Positions 16,830 to 31,800 of a stretch of DNA of 64,000 bases are shown here, one piece after another. A program made the position numbers and the translations under genes. The notes beneath the pieces are model-generated. The model was not told where the DNA came from. It made no database searches and saw only the letters and a list, made by a program, of their open reading frames with translations. This DNA is from an uncultured Clostridia bacterium (GTDB lineage Bacteria; Bacillota; Clostridia; Christensenellales; UBA1242). Each line of letters begins with the position of its first letter. Positions within the stretch are counted from its first letter, which is position 1. The stretch spans positions 24,969-88,968 of the forward strand of contig CANQKH010000005.1 in assembly GCA_947624415.1 (NCBI GenBank). Direction: 5' to 3'.

Positions 16830-19800
16830 ATGTTTAGAAAAATGTTGAAAAAATGTTATCTTCTAGTTGCGATTCTTCTAATGGCGGGAGGAATATTTTG
16901 TTTGCTCCCATCTCGACTTGAAGATTCTCTAAATTTTTCAAACCAGTCGAGTGCTGCCACAATTTCTAAGGGTGAGAAATATGGGCAAAGTGATGTATAT
17001 ATAATTCACGCGGGAAGCACTGGTGCCGAGGAACTTGGAGAAATTGCAAAAAGCATAGGTGCTAATGAAAGCACCTACACTAGTGCCACCTTCTATTTGG
17101 AGGGTGATATAGATTTGGATGGACAATTCTGGGCTCCTATTGGAACAAAGGAAAATCCATTCAAAGGCGTATTTTATGGCAATGGACATAAGATTTCCAA
17201 TTTATTGATTACTGAGGAACTTTCTATAGATAAATCCTATCTTGGATTGTTTGGCTATATTGATGGTGCTACAATTGCCGACTTAAGAATAGGTGGAAAT
17301 AATGTTTTTAATGTTAAAACGACACCAACGTCATATGGAACAATGGTTGGATATGCGGCAAGTTCTGCAATTATAAACTGTTATGAAGAAAGCGTGAACA
17401 AAAAATTAACAGTTGGCGACCCTGATTCAAGCACAGATTTTACACCAGTTAATATGTATAGTATTGGTGGCGGAACGAGTTCAATAATTTATGAGGGTGC
17501 TTGTTACTTAGGAAAATTTGATGAAAATAATGAGAATGACAAACTCGCCGAAATAGTTGATCCTGAAAGCGGAACGGCAACTAAAGCAACAAATGTAACA
17601 AGAGACACCGAAAAAACTGGTATTTCAACGGGATATGTTTCAACATTCACAGTTGACCAGCCTACTTGGAGTGCAACTGAGGATTCTTATAAAGGGCATT
17701 CAACAACAACTCTTATAAGTGGATACTATGGTTTTTATAAAGTAGTTAATGGAAAAGCAGAGGAATTTTATAACCCTTTTAAAGGCGATAAAACAACAGG
17801 CGGCACCGATGTAACAACAAAAGGAATAAGAGTTTTATTAAAAATTTCAGAAGGCAAAATGGTGATTGATACTAGCAGTCCATCAAAAGCGGGAATCTTT
17901 TTAAAAGATAACTTTATTCAGCGAAGCGAGGTGAACGAAACCAATAAAGCCGACAATGAAGGAAAAGTATTTGCTCTTAAAGAGGGCGTTAAATTAACAA
18001 TGCCAGTGGTTTCTTCTTCAGAAAAAGCGGAGATGACAGAGGAAGCATCACCAATATTAGTTAATTTTGATGCTAAGCATGGTGGTGAAACAGTAAATCA
18101 TAAAACAATAGGAAAGGCAAGGACTGCTTCAACGGAACAATTAGTTGGTGAAACGAAGTCAAACACTTATCCTTATGATATGTCTTTCTTAACATATTTC
18201 AGTTTGTATACCGGATATGTTAGAAGACTTGGTTATGATTTTGCGGGAATACATAAAAAAGGTAGTTCTTCTAATTTAGACTTTAATATAACAGTCGAAG
18301 AAACAACTAAAAATGAAAAGTTAACAACAAATGCTGACGTTCCAACAGACTTTTTAAATCAATTCCCTTATGCATGCACTGGCGATGTTGCGACAGGCGA
18401 TAAATATGAAATGGGATGGACAAGAAATAATGACCCAAGAAACTTTAATATAAAACTTGTTATGGCATCAGATGAAGGCTCAAACTTTTCATCAAATTTT
18501 GATATTGTAGAAGATGCAATAGACCTTTCTGTTCAAGACCTGCCCGAAACGCCAGATAAAAAAGAAAATGCTCTTGCATTATCTTCAAGTAAGGGGAGAT
18601 TTAAGGAATATACAATTTCTTCAGATAGCGTTTTGACTGATGATACCTTTAAATTTAGCATAACACTTCAGTCGGGATACAGAATAACACTCCCAACATT
18701 AATTAAAGTTGGAGATGGTGAAGACGCTCAATATTTCCCACAACCAATTGAGAATGACACAGAGTTTCTACTTAATGGTGATGTGGCAAGCAAAACAAGT
18801 GGAATTTATCCTAATTTCACAGGTTCTAGTGGCGAGAAGGAGAAGTATAAGAAAGGCACAAATTATGATGTTTACAGTCCAACCTATATTTATGGTGAAT
18901 GGGTAAATGAGAAAACAACTTATAAAATGGTTGAAAATGTTAAGACTGTTGATAAGCCTGGTTTTGACACCAACAGCAATATTGACAAAACATACAATTT
19001 CACTATTGGAAATATTGTAGGTGCTGGTGGAACAGTTTATCTTGTTGTAGAAAGAGATTGGTTAAAAGTGGATGTAACTCCTGAACAAAACACAGCAGTA
19101 GTAGGTGATGATGGAAATTTGAAATACACTTGGTCGCTTTTGCAAAGCAAGGCTGCGACCGCAGGGTCAATAACTGAGGATGGCACAAACTTTTTCTTCT
19201 ATAGTTACGATGGTGGCTTTACGCCAGTTCCCCAAGATCTTCAAGTGTCAGAAGATGATAAAGAAACAGAAGAAGATGACGACAAATTTGTTAGAAATAT
19301 ATCATTGAGCCAACCTGCCTCTGGGAGAATATATTTGTATTTAAGAAGGGGTGAGAAACCTGTTGTAAAATTGGCAATGGAGGAGAAATATATTTTAGGT
19401 ATTTCAAATCAGACAATGTCGACTTCTCCACAAGATGACGGAGCAAGATTTACAAGCACAGGAAGTCCAAATATATTAAAGCAAACCAAAGCCGGCGTTA
19501 CGTCAAGTGCAGTGGGATATTTTCAAGTTTGGATATTCAATATTGAATTTAGTGATGTGGCTAATGGCGATTATGATAAAGCTCTCAATGACAATCATAA
19601 ATTAACAATTGTTTGCGGATCTCTTTTAACACGTGTAACTGCTAATTTTTATGAAATCAAGAATGTAACAAATGAAGGCGAGACAAAAATAGTAACGACC
19701 CTAATAGAGAACGAAACTGACCTGGCAGGTCTTGCAGTATTTGTAAACCCTTCCAACCTAGAAACCGACCAACTCCCATCAACAGCGGATGATGGTCTTG

Positions 19801-22800
19801 GTTCTGGAAATGCAAAAACAGTAGGTTTATCAGATGCCAGCGAAGGGACTGCAACAGACAGTATTTATGTTGCAAAAAACACTAAATTTCAAGCCGCATA
19901 TTTTAAATTGAAGGATGAGAAGACGGGTTCAACTAGTGGTGAATATAATTTAACGGATGATGAAAGTTATTATACATACTGGACGGGATCAAAAATTCTC
20001 GTTAATGCCACACTCAATGGCGACAGCAGTCTTAACTATACAATAGATGTATACTTTAAACAAAGAACTTATGATGTAACAATACAATATAAAATTGAAG
20101 ATGGTGTTAATGAAGTTGAAATAAAAAATAATCTTAATTATTTATTTGATACAGCCCCTACAAATTATACAGATCAAGCGGTAGGCAAATTTTCAGATCC
20201 AATTTCCTTTACCTTAGGTGAAATTGGGCGAGGTGTTTTAAGTTTTAAAAGTGCAAGTGTAAGTGGAAGCACTGATTTATCAGGTCCATCCCTTACAAGC
20301 ACCATACAACAAAGTGGCACTTCCACAGAAGGGGGGCCAGGGACAGTTGCAGGGACATCTGCCAGCGATGTTGATGAAACGCCAGGGAAATATGATTTTG
20401 ACTTTACTCTGGGTTACTATGACACAACAATAACCTTTACTTTTGTATATAAATCTGTTGATTTCAAGATTTCTAAATTATATTATGATGGCGACACAAT
20501 AGATGGGGCAATGACGGCAATAGAGAAAATATTCAAGTTCAATTTTAATGATGGTGCTGAAGGTCCTAGTCTATCACTTGTTGAAACAAGTGGCGTCAAT
20601 GGCGACAAAGGTAGCAAAATATCAAGCATTTCTATTTCCTCGCAATATTATCTTTTGAAATGGTATATAAAAGGGACGGCAAGTGTAGCGGTAAGTGGCA
20701 CTGGCTTGGATGTATTTATGTCTGACCAGACCGCTCTTGAAGCAATAGCGAAAGAGGTCGGGGGAACTAATGCCCTCGAGGTTGAATTTGGGGGATTGAT
20801 GCCTTATGTTGGGCTTAGAACAGTTACTGTCTACTATTCTGTCAACCCAGTCAGTGAAAATGACGTTCTTTGTGCTGACACGGCTGGAAATCTACTAGAT
20901 GGAAAAGACAGAAAACAAAAGGTTGGCGAAATCTCATGGAATATAAAAGAGGGTAAAGCAAATGTCTTAAGTGATTTATCTGATGAAGTATTCTTTAACG
21001 TTGGTTATATATTGAAAGGATATTCAGCTCTCGCCGGGACGATAACTTGGGACGAAACTGGGAAAACATACACTCTTGAGATAAAGGACTTTGCAAGATT
21101 ATTCGCTGGTGGAGCAGGCGCTGAATTTTTGGGAGATGAAGGAACGGGACTAACCGCTTGGTCAGCATTCGCAGTAGGTGCTACTGCAGAAGAATGTTCA
21201 ACAGACCTGGCAGCAATTTGGGAGGCTATTACATATAAACTTCAAATTGACAGTCAGAATGACCAACAAATAACAGTTAAATTAGGAAGTTCAATTTCTT
21301 ATTCACTTCCTGCAACAACTAGCAGCGACTATAAACTGGGATTTGCAAATTACACAATACAATATGGCGAAGCAGGAAAAGAAGGAAGCACGACATCAAA
21401 AGCAACAGGAGATAAAGACGAGGGCTATGTTGTAACAGGTTACAAACTTTATCAATCTGGTGATGAGACTAATGGTAAAGTAGTAAATAGTGGCGAAGAA
21501 TACACAATTACAGCACAAATTTTATATGATATTTTAACAAACAACTCTACTTATAGATTCCAAGAAAACGATGCAACCCATCCAATTATAATTAAAACAT
21601 TAAGAGAACCAGCAACTTATTATCTTATCCTTGCTGCATCTCCATATTATCATTATAACTGGAATGATGATTCAGGCATAGGCGAAAAAATAACAGATGA
21701 AAGTAATAGTGCTTTAAATGGTGCTATAAGGATAAAAGTTAAATACAAGTCTTTGCCAACCGATCTTAATGCATTAATGCAAGAAAATGCTACCGACTCA
21801 ACAGCAAAAAAACTTGAAGTAGTAAGAGATGGTTATACTTGCAATGGTTGGGTTCTTGCAAATGATGATGGCACTCAACAACTTAATCAAGCCTTGTATA
21901 CTTTCAAAACAGAATTTGACCATCAAGATGTTATGATTGTTCCTACTTGGGCAAGAGACATATCCAAAGAAACTGTTACAAGTTTGATTTCATACGAGCC
22001 AAGCAGCGAGCAAGATGAAGCAAAGAAAGAAGTAACTTATTATATGGGTTATAACAAACAGGTGGCAACTGGCACAATTGGTGGCGATAATTTAGGCGCG
22101 GGAAGCAATGAGCCGGGTGATAGAGGCAGGAGCGGAACACTGCTTTTAAATGGTGAATACATCAAATCATACAAATTTGATATATCATTCGTAAGTGATG
22201 ACAAAACTCCAATAACAAAGCAATACTCTACTACATCAAAAGATGGTTTAACCCTTGCAGATTTAAGTGAGGGTTCAGGAAAATATACTGTCAAATTTAC
22301 TATCGAGGTTGGAGAAGTATTAAATTTAACTCCACGCGTTCTTGAAACCTATACTGTTTCAAGCGAAGAAATAACCATAACATTAAAAAAGAATGTTATT
22401 AAATTTATTGAATATTCGCTCACATCTGTTTACACAGGCACAAGCACATTTGTTGTTCCTGATGAAAGATATACAAAACAAAATAATTTTGGTTCATTCC
22501 TATTTGAATATTCTTGGGATGGTAAAGCCAATGCCGAGGCAATAGGAAGCGTTGTTGGTGAAGTAAACTATTTTGTAAACCCAACAATTATTGGTAGTGG
22601 TGATGATGGCAGTGATTATAATGTCAGTGTTGTCAACAAAACCTTGAGATGGAAACTTAACACCGACCAAATTGGTGCTTTGCAAAATCAAGAGGGTTCT
22701 TTATATTATTTTGGTGCAAATCCAAATTATTCATTAATATTTGAAAATGTCTTTAAAGGAAAGAATGGCGTAAGCGGATATTTTGTCAATATTGAAAATG

Positions 22801-25800
22801 CAGTAGAACTTCAAAAGGCAAAATTTACTATTTCATTCCCAAATGGAACAGGTTATGCTATTCCAGATGTAGAGACACTCATTTGTGATGATTTTGAACC
22901 TGGACGTATTTCTTACACAGGATATGATAGTGAGAAAATTGAATTTACTTATACATTAGGCAAATTAACATTAAAAGCGGCAAAGTCAGACGGAACTTTA
23001 ATTGCTAGTGGTCAATGGCGGGGCAATGAAAATCATGATTTAGATAGTGCTACATTTAATGTTTATGACCTTATAATTACTGGTCATGAGAGTGAACTTG
23101 ACACCAACTTTGAATGGAATATTTCAACAAGTAGTTTATTTGAGTTCCTAGACACATCAAAGGCTTTAAAGTTTGAGTATACTGTCGGATATGTTGTTGC
23201 AAGAGAGGGCAAACTTCAAAATGCCGAAAAATATAAGGATCAAATAAATAAAATTAGCATTGACACAATAAAGGTAAACGATGTAGAATATGAAATAGTT
23301 GATCCAAATCAAGGCACAGTATATTTTGAAAACAGAGAACAGTTGGGGACAAGTCGCCGTGCATACCTTATATATTATTATGATAATGTAAATAATAAAT
23401 TAATTATATATATAGATACAGATTTGCTAAATGGAACTGGCAGTATTACTAAAGTTGGATTATCTTACAACCTTAATCTTTCTAACGAAAACAGTGATGC
23501 CTTAGTTCTATTGGGGAATGCACCAGTTGATTCTAGTGCTGATATTGAAAATCTTGTTGAAACCTCAAATAACAGCGGATATACATTTACAATCTCACCA
23601 TTGGCTGAATATGATAAAGTAAACTACAAAATGCTACTCAGCGATGCTGTAAAAGTATCATTAGATTTTAACAAAGGTTGGGAAGTAAAAGAGGGCGAAA
23701 ATCGCTCAAAAGCGGAGTTTTATGTTTCAGTAGACGGCCCTTACACAATTTCAGTTCCACAATATGGATATGATGGAATTACTTTCAAAACCTTTGATTT
23801 GCAAGCAAATTCTCGCATTAAGTTTGACTCATCGTCTGAAAGCGGTGGGTATGTGTTTACATCAACTAAAGGTGGTCCGGCAGAAAATGTTACGGCACGT
23901 TGGAGTTTTAATTCAATAGTTGTTACTCCAAAAGGTTCTCCAATTCCAATTGAAAAATATGCATCAAAGACAGCAATAACTATTGATCTTACAGAAATGG
24001 TTGACTTCTCTCTTCCAGCTCAAGGACTTATTACATCTCAGTCATATCAACTCCAAAGAGATGGCCAAACTTTCGATGCTACAAGCAGTTTTACTGGCGG
24101 CATTCTTGGATCCGGCTTGATTACTTTCAGTTTATTTGAGAGAAACAATAAAAACTTTGCTACTACAGACCTTACCGGCGATTACAAATTGATAATAACT
24201 ATAAAATTCCATGATGGCGAAGAGCAAAGTCAAACCGTGAACTTCGATGTCCATATAACAATAAAAATAAACCAAATTGACGTTAATATTACTGACGATA
24301 CAAAGAGACTTGAATATAACAACACAGGAAACAGACAAGAGGACATAAAATTAGCATTTATGTTAAATGGTGGTGCCGATAAAGAAAAAGATTCTCTTCT
24401 TTCGGCACTGAAAACAACAGATAATCAATCTTCAATTTACAACGTTTATTGGACTTGTGCTAAATCATTAAAAGATGTTGACAATTATACAATAAAATTT
24501 ATTATAGAAAGTCAATATCAAAAAATTTTCCAATTCACTACAGGCGAATTTGAAAAAGAGGTTTCATTTGAAATTTATCAATTTACAATAAAACTTGGAG
24601 AGGAACAATATTATGTTCAAATTAATTTTTCCAAGTCTTTTGGCGAAAACGATCCACTATTTGAAAAAGAAATAGAAGTTTTCACAAAAACTAAAGATAA
24701 AGTTACATTAAGGTTCTCAAGGGCGGACACATCTGATGAAATAGGCGAATATGCACTTGAGTTCATTGCAATAACATCAGACAATAGCGACAATTATAGA
24801 GTTGACACAACAGGCTTTGATGCTACATCAAATTCGAAGTTCAAAATTAACAAACCATCTGGTGGCCTTAAAATTGAAATTCTCGACCATAACCTTAATT
24901 ATATTTATAATGGCAAAACATTATCTACAATAAGTGCGACCTATTTAGGGGAAGACTTGTATAAACTTTCTGGTGTTATAGATGGCACTGATCAAGAGGT
25001 TGAAACTACATTTAAGTTATATTTTGGCAATAAAATATCAATTCCAGACAATGTAAGAGCCTCCTATGCTGAACACTTGAAATTTACAGTTACACCTAAA
25101 AAAGTTGTAGGAAAATATGAAATTAGCGTTGAAATTACTGGCACAGTCCACGGTCAAGACCAAAGTCTTGCCGAAACTTGGGGCGGGGTTTCATTTGTAA
25201 ACTCAGATGGTGTAACAGATAAAACAAAAGCATATGTTGAGGTTACAAAAAGAGATCTCTATATAACAGGGATAACCAAAGTTTTTGACGGCAATAACAA
25301 CATTTCTTACAATACTGCAAGCGAAGATGAATGCAATTGCACAATTACCTTCCGCACAGGTGATAACGAGGGTCTTGTAACAATAGAGGGAGTTGTTGAT
25401 AAAGTAATTATATCTGGAAGAATTCCAGGGGAAAATACTCACAGAGTTGGCACTTATTCTCTTGATTCAAAATCTGTTGGAACTAGTGGAATTTACATAA
25501 ATGCAGGTGCAGACGATTTGGGAGGGTGCTATACACTTAAAATTGATAGTGCAGAAGCAAAGGTAACACCTTCATCCAAAAAAGTTACAATAAGTGGCGA
25601 ACAAGAATTAGATTATGGAAGCATTGTTGATAGTGGCGATGGGACAGGAATTTATACTTCACAAGAAGCACTTGAAAAATTGTTAAGTGTATTAAAACTT
25701 AATTATTCAAGCGAGGGCTTCGGCACTGACGGTAAAATTAATAAAGAATCATTTACAGTAACAAAAGTTGTAATAAGCGACGCCGCTTATTCAACTGGTC

Positions 25801-28800
25801 ATTATCTAAAGGTAAAAGAGGAAAATGAAGGGAAATATTCAATTACAATCACTGTAATTTCCCCAGACTTTTTCTTGGACGGAGAAAATGCAGAGGAACA
25901 ATATGAAAGTTCACAGACTATAGAAGTTTTAATAAATAAAGTAAAATTAACGATTTCAAATTCACCAAACAATAATATAAGTAAGGATTATGATGGAAAT
26001 GTAAGTCTTCCTGAAATAGAAAGAGAATTTGGGGAAGATGCAAGTCCTTTCATTGCATCAGGGCTTCTTAAAGGTGATAGATTATATGTAAATGAAGGAC
26101 ATTTTGTATCTCCATTAATAGGTGAACAAGAAATAGAAATAACCTTAGATGTAAATGACGACCATGCAAACTATGATATTACATACAATGATCTTCACGG
26201 CACAATCAGGGCAATAATATTATATTTCAACAAGGATGTCCATGAAGATGAATTTGTCAAAGACAATGAGAATGTTGTCGGCAAAGAGGGACAAATTGTA
26301 GTTGAATTTAAAGATAACAGCGTGCCAAATTTGATTGACAACATATTAAAGACTGTTTTGACGAGAAAGGGTTATACTCATGAAGGTTATAGTTATAATG
26401 GCAATTCTATTGCCGACATCAAAAATAATGGCGACCTTTCGGCAGCCTTCCTTCAAGCGGCAGTAGATGCAGGCAAAGAGGGACTAGATCTTTATGTAGT
26501 TTGGTCAAGAAATGAACTCATAGTTACAATTGAAACTTATGATACTAATACAAAAGAGCGTTCACACACAGAAATTAGTTGGACGGGATCTACAAGTCGC
26601 GACCCAGAAAACCCAATAACTGAAAAAGGGGATAACAAGATTACAATCACCGCACTTTACTTTGACAGTTTTGATGATATAAAACTCAATGTAGGCTCAG
26701 GATATAAGATTAAAAACATTCCTACAGAATACATGAAAAAAATAGAAGGCGTCTTTGACAAAGAAGGCGAAGGAACGAGAATAGGAAGATTCAGCCTTTC
26801 AAATGTTCAAGGAACTCACAACAATGAAACAGGCAAAGAAGAATTTACTGTAAAAATTGAAATAGTAGAGTTTGAAATTAAAGTTGTCCTTAATGAAAAT
26901 AATACTGATTCAAAATTTGAACTTCAAGCAATTGAAGGCGCCTGGAAAGACAAAACTCGAACATTGACTTATTCGCAGTGGACAGAGGCTGCAAATGACT
27001 TGCCAGAAACATTATACTCAAAGGGATATCTTTGGGCATTCGCTGGCTGGGAACTTAAAGGAGTTGCAAGCGTAGGCGATAATGTTTGGGCTAGAATTAA
27101 CGGCGATGAACTTACAACAGATACAGAAATATTTACATTTGATGCGACATGGGAATTGGGTGAATTTAAACTTAAAATAACCACATCCCACACTACCGAC
27201 ATCAAAGTTGTTGTTGACGACACAACCTTAGAGCGTCAAACGGCGGCTGAAGGTGATTATTACATTATTCACTTTACCGAATCTCCTGTAATTTCAATAA
27301 AGGGAGAGGAATTCTATAGGAATAATTATACTAAAGCGTGCGTTACCGGGAAAAATAATGGCGTTTCTGACACAATGGGACGGGACGGCAATTATGATGT
27401 GATTACTGTAACAAGCATTGAAGGAGATATAACTGTAAACATTGACTATGTTGAAGCACAAATTACAATAAAAACAAAAGCGAATGCAAGAGATGGCTCA
27501 GTCCTTGTATCTCCAATCAACGGTTCAGAAAAAGAATCTTCTGTAATAAAAGCAATTTATCAAATTGGTCTAGGCACAATGAATCTTAATGATTTCTTTA
27601 CAAGTCAATCAAGCATTAAGACCGATAGATATTTGTGCACTACGGGAACATACACGCAGATAGGCTGGAAATATGTTAATGCAGATGGAATAGAGCAAGA
27701 GAAACTTTATGATATCAATACAGATGTTATTGACATAAAAGAGTTAATAAGAGAATTACTTGGCACATCAGGAGAATATCATCCAAATAAAGATGACAGC
27801 ATTACTCTTAATGCAGTCTTCCAGGGTGATATGTATGAAGTAACATTTGTAATAGGACAAGAACTTATTGATGCATATAATTGTGCATTTGTTGAAGGTG
27901 GTGGCACAAGCACTACAAAATCAATTCGATATGGTGATATATTAAAAGATACAGATATTCCTGTATTTGCTCCTGCCAATTTCGAATTTATTTGGGCAAT
28001 ACAAGACGATTCAAGTATTGAAACTTTTGCAGCAAACAAACCATTTATTTCTACTTCATTTATAAGCGCTGACCATGTAATGACATTAACAGCAAAGAAA
28101 GGTATAGCAAATTATCAAATTAAGTTTGAAATAAACAATCACAGTGCCGATCAAGAAGTTAAAGTCTTCTTAGCGGACGGCACAGATATAACGAATAGTG
28201 CTGTTCCAGTTATGAATGGTGAAACTATTACATTTACTTTCACTCTTCCTGTCGGATATACAATAAATCAAGACACAATCAATGCTCAGGGCTTTAAATT
28301 TGAGGTCGATAATTCACGTAATATACAAGCCCATGAAGAAACCTTTAAAATTATAAAAGCAGATGCAGAATCTGAACAGCCTGAAATAACAATTTATATT
28401 GAAGTAATTGCAAAGGAATACAAAATCAAATTCAAAGTTACTCCTGACTATGAGACTGTAAATAAAAAAGGCAATGCCGATCCTATAGAAGAAACAACTA
28501 TACATTATGATGAGTTAGGAAACGATGTTTTCGGCGACTCTAATATAACATACACAAGAGGCGGATATAGAATTGGCAAACTCGTTACAGCAAAAGGTGA
28601 GTTGTTCGCAACTTATATTTCAGAGACAGAGATTGATTACAGCGGAAGCAAATTCTTTACAAATAAGAATGAAAGATGGGTTTACACAAATGATGCTGCC
28701 GAAGATGTAGAAGTCTATATTGTATGGCACTTAGATGATGCAGATTACATCAATGTAATTCCAACTCCTGTAAACGGTCATTATTATAATGAAGGCGAGC

Positions 28801-31800
28801 AGGTTATAGCAACATCTAGATTAGAAATAGATGGAAGCACAGCCGCATTTAATGAAATTTTGAAAAATGGTGAGACAATCACCGATGTTTACTACGTTAT
28901 AGAAGATGGCAGACCAATAAGCGTTAAAGAGGTGGCAGACTTCGCTCTTAACTATATTAATGCTATTAAGAAGTCAATTACAGTAAACATTACAATTCAA
29001 GATTCTTCTTATTTAAGAGATGACCATGGCTCTGTAAGAACTGTTACTGTTACATTTGACGTTGAACTTAAACCGGCAGTTATTATAGTAAAAGGAGCAA
29101 ACATTGTTGGATATTACACCGGCTCTTCATATTACTGGCCAGTTGCAGAAAATAATTATGGCGAACTATATTACTATGACGCAGATCTTGCCAGCGAAAC
29201 ATGGCATAAAGTTACATATATTAATAAAATTGATAAAGTAGAATTTGTTGATGAGCGAGAAGTAGATTTAATGGAGAAATATTGCGTAGGCACTAACTAT
29301 AAATTAAAATATTTCTTCACGACATTACCAGACTTTAAGTTGTCAAACTATAATGGCTTTGTCGACAATAAAGATGGCAAATACACATATACAACAGATG
29401 AAATGCTTGAAGAAGGTGATAATAATTACAAGGTGTTTGGAACAATCCAAGAAGCACAAATTGTTTTAACATTCCAAGAAAGTGGCTATTTTAATGGCCT
29501 TACACAAAGAGTTCAAGATCCTCAAATGGAAATATTGGGCGGAAGCGACGAATTTTCTGTTACAAATTTAGTTGTAACAACAAAATCAACGGGACTTGAT
29601 ACATATAATCAAACCACTCAATTTACATTTGGCTGGACACTTACAAGAACGGTTGCTGGAATGGAAGCAATTGAGGCAAGCGAGGAATTTAAGAGTAAAA
29701 ACTTTAAATTTGTTTTCAGTCCAGACACATATTATTCAATAATTACAACAGATAATGCTTATAAAGTAACTTTTGGCGTTCAATATTTTGACGTCGAAGA
29801 ACTTGCTTTACAGGATGTTACGACAGGTGATTATATAAAAATTGACTCATTCCAATATGATGCAAATGATGTTGAGGATGCTGGAAAATATAGTAAATTT
29901 GGTGAAACATTCAATTACTTTGACAAAGGCGTGTTAATTATGACCGTTACAGGAAATGGTCAAGGCGAATTTTACGTTTGGATTACAAAAGGCAAAAGCG
30001 TAACATTCAACCTTTCCGCTGTTAAAGTTGAATTGCAAGTTCTTAAATGGAATTGGAAGAATGAGTATTCTGACACTCCAGAACAATTAAGATCGCTTCT
30101 TGAAAAACTCAACGCTGAAAGTTTGAGTAAGAGCACCATGGATTTGACAGTTGAGCCTGCTGTGGCTGAAAGAAATTATGTTGCAGTTCTCACTGACTAT
30201 ATTGCAGTTAGATTAAGATATAAGGATAGCGACAAAGAGGCCACCGAAGAATCAAATGAAAAATATGTATATATTAGAACCAATAACGAAATATCAATTC
30301 CAAATGCCTTAGAATGGGTTGGATTTGACTTCAAAGGTTGGGATGTGGAAGGTTCAGGCCTTGAACTGAGAACGGATACAATTTATTGCCCATTTGAACA
30401 TGACCTTAAAGCGGTAAACATTTATGCTAAGTATGAGATTTCTGAGCCAGACGTTGAAGGAATTGGTGATGAAAAATGGGTATTCCAGGCACATCTTGCA
30501 AAGAGTGGAGACGACTCATTTGAAAACATAAAATTCTCATCAATTTGGAAAGATGGGAAAATAAAAAATCGTAACGATGATTCCATTTCTTATTATTTTA
30601 ATATTTATAAAGGAGAAGAACTTATAACTGTTCTTGGAGACGAATCATTTAATTTGCCTGCAAACACAACATCAAATGGTAAATATAGAATGAATATAAG
30701 ATTGGAAAGATCGGGAGCAATAGTATATAAACAAGTAGAAAAAGACGTTTATTTCACTATTGAAGTTACAAAACTTACAATGGTTGCACCTGAAGCTAAA
30801 AATCTAGTAACAGACTCTACGGACCTTGTATTTACTTATAAAAACGAAGCATTTGATGACAAAATAGAGTTTGAATTTAATTGTTTGGGAATAGAAAATA
30901 CAACATTTGATAAATTACACAATCTTGAAACGAGCAGTTATTATTTCAAACTTGGTGGAAAATCTGAAACTGAAATTAAACTTGCTGGCGAATATACATT
31001 AATGTTGGTTTTAGATGAGACAATATTTGATAATGAGAAACTTGATGGAGGCGATTATTGTTTTGCGTATACTGTCAATGTAAATAAGGCTATTCTTCCA
31101 ATAAATGAAGAAGACATTATAGCGTTGAATGTTGCTGACAAATTCTATGGCGCTGCAGACCCTGTTTTTGAGAATTTGTCTAAGCAAATCAATAACGAAG
31201 AAGTATATTTCTCACTTACTCGTGAAAAAGGTGAAAGTCGTGGGTTATATCCATTCCATGGCGAAAGTCTAAACGACAATTACAACATTCAATTAAGCGA
31301 AGGATTATCATTTGAAATCAAAGAATTGGATGCAACTCTTATTATAAGAACAAAAGACAATAAGAAACTTAATAAGACATATGATAAAGAGACAACAGAA
31401 TTTATACTTGAATATAGCAACAGAATTTGGACTATCAAACTCGGCTTTGTAAGTGCAGAACTTGAACTTGCATACAAAACAGATGATAGTGATGAGGAGC
31501 ACGAACTTACTATTGGCACAGATATGTATGCACATGCTCTTGAAAAGATTCATGCTTTTGATTCTTACGATGTGCTTTATGTCTATGGTCCATCATATGA
31601 TGCCGATGAGTATAGTGGTCCAGAATCAATATTATACGATGGAGAGGGTGCATTCAAAGATTATCAATTTATAATTGATTATGAAATAACTCAAAGGGAA
31701 CTTCAAATAAAATCAATAACCAAAGAGTTTGACAGAAGCCCAATTATTGACATAGGAATAGGAAGTGTTGAATATCTAAATAGAGTTGAAGGCGATGACG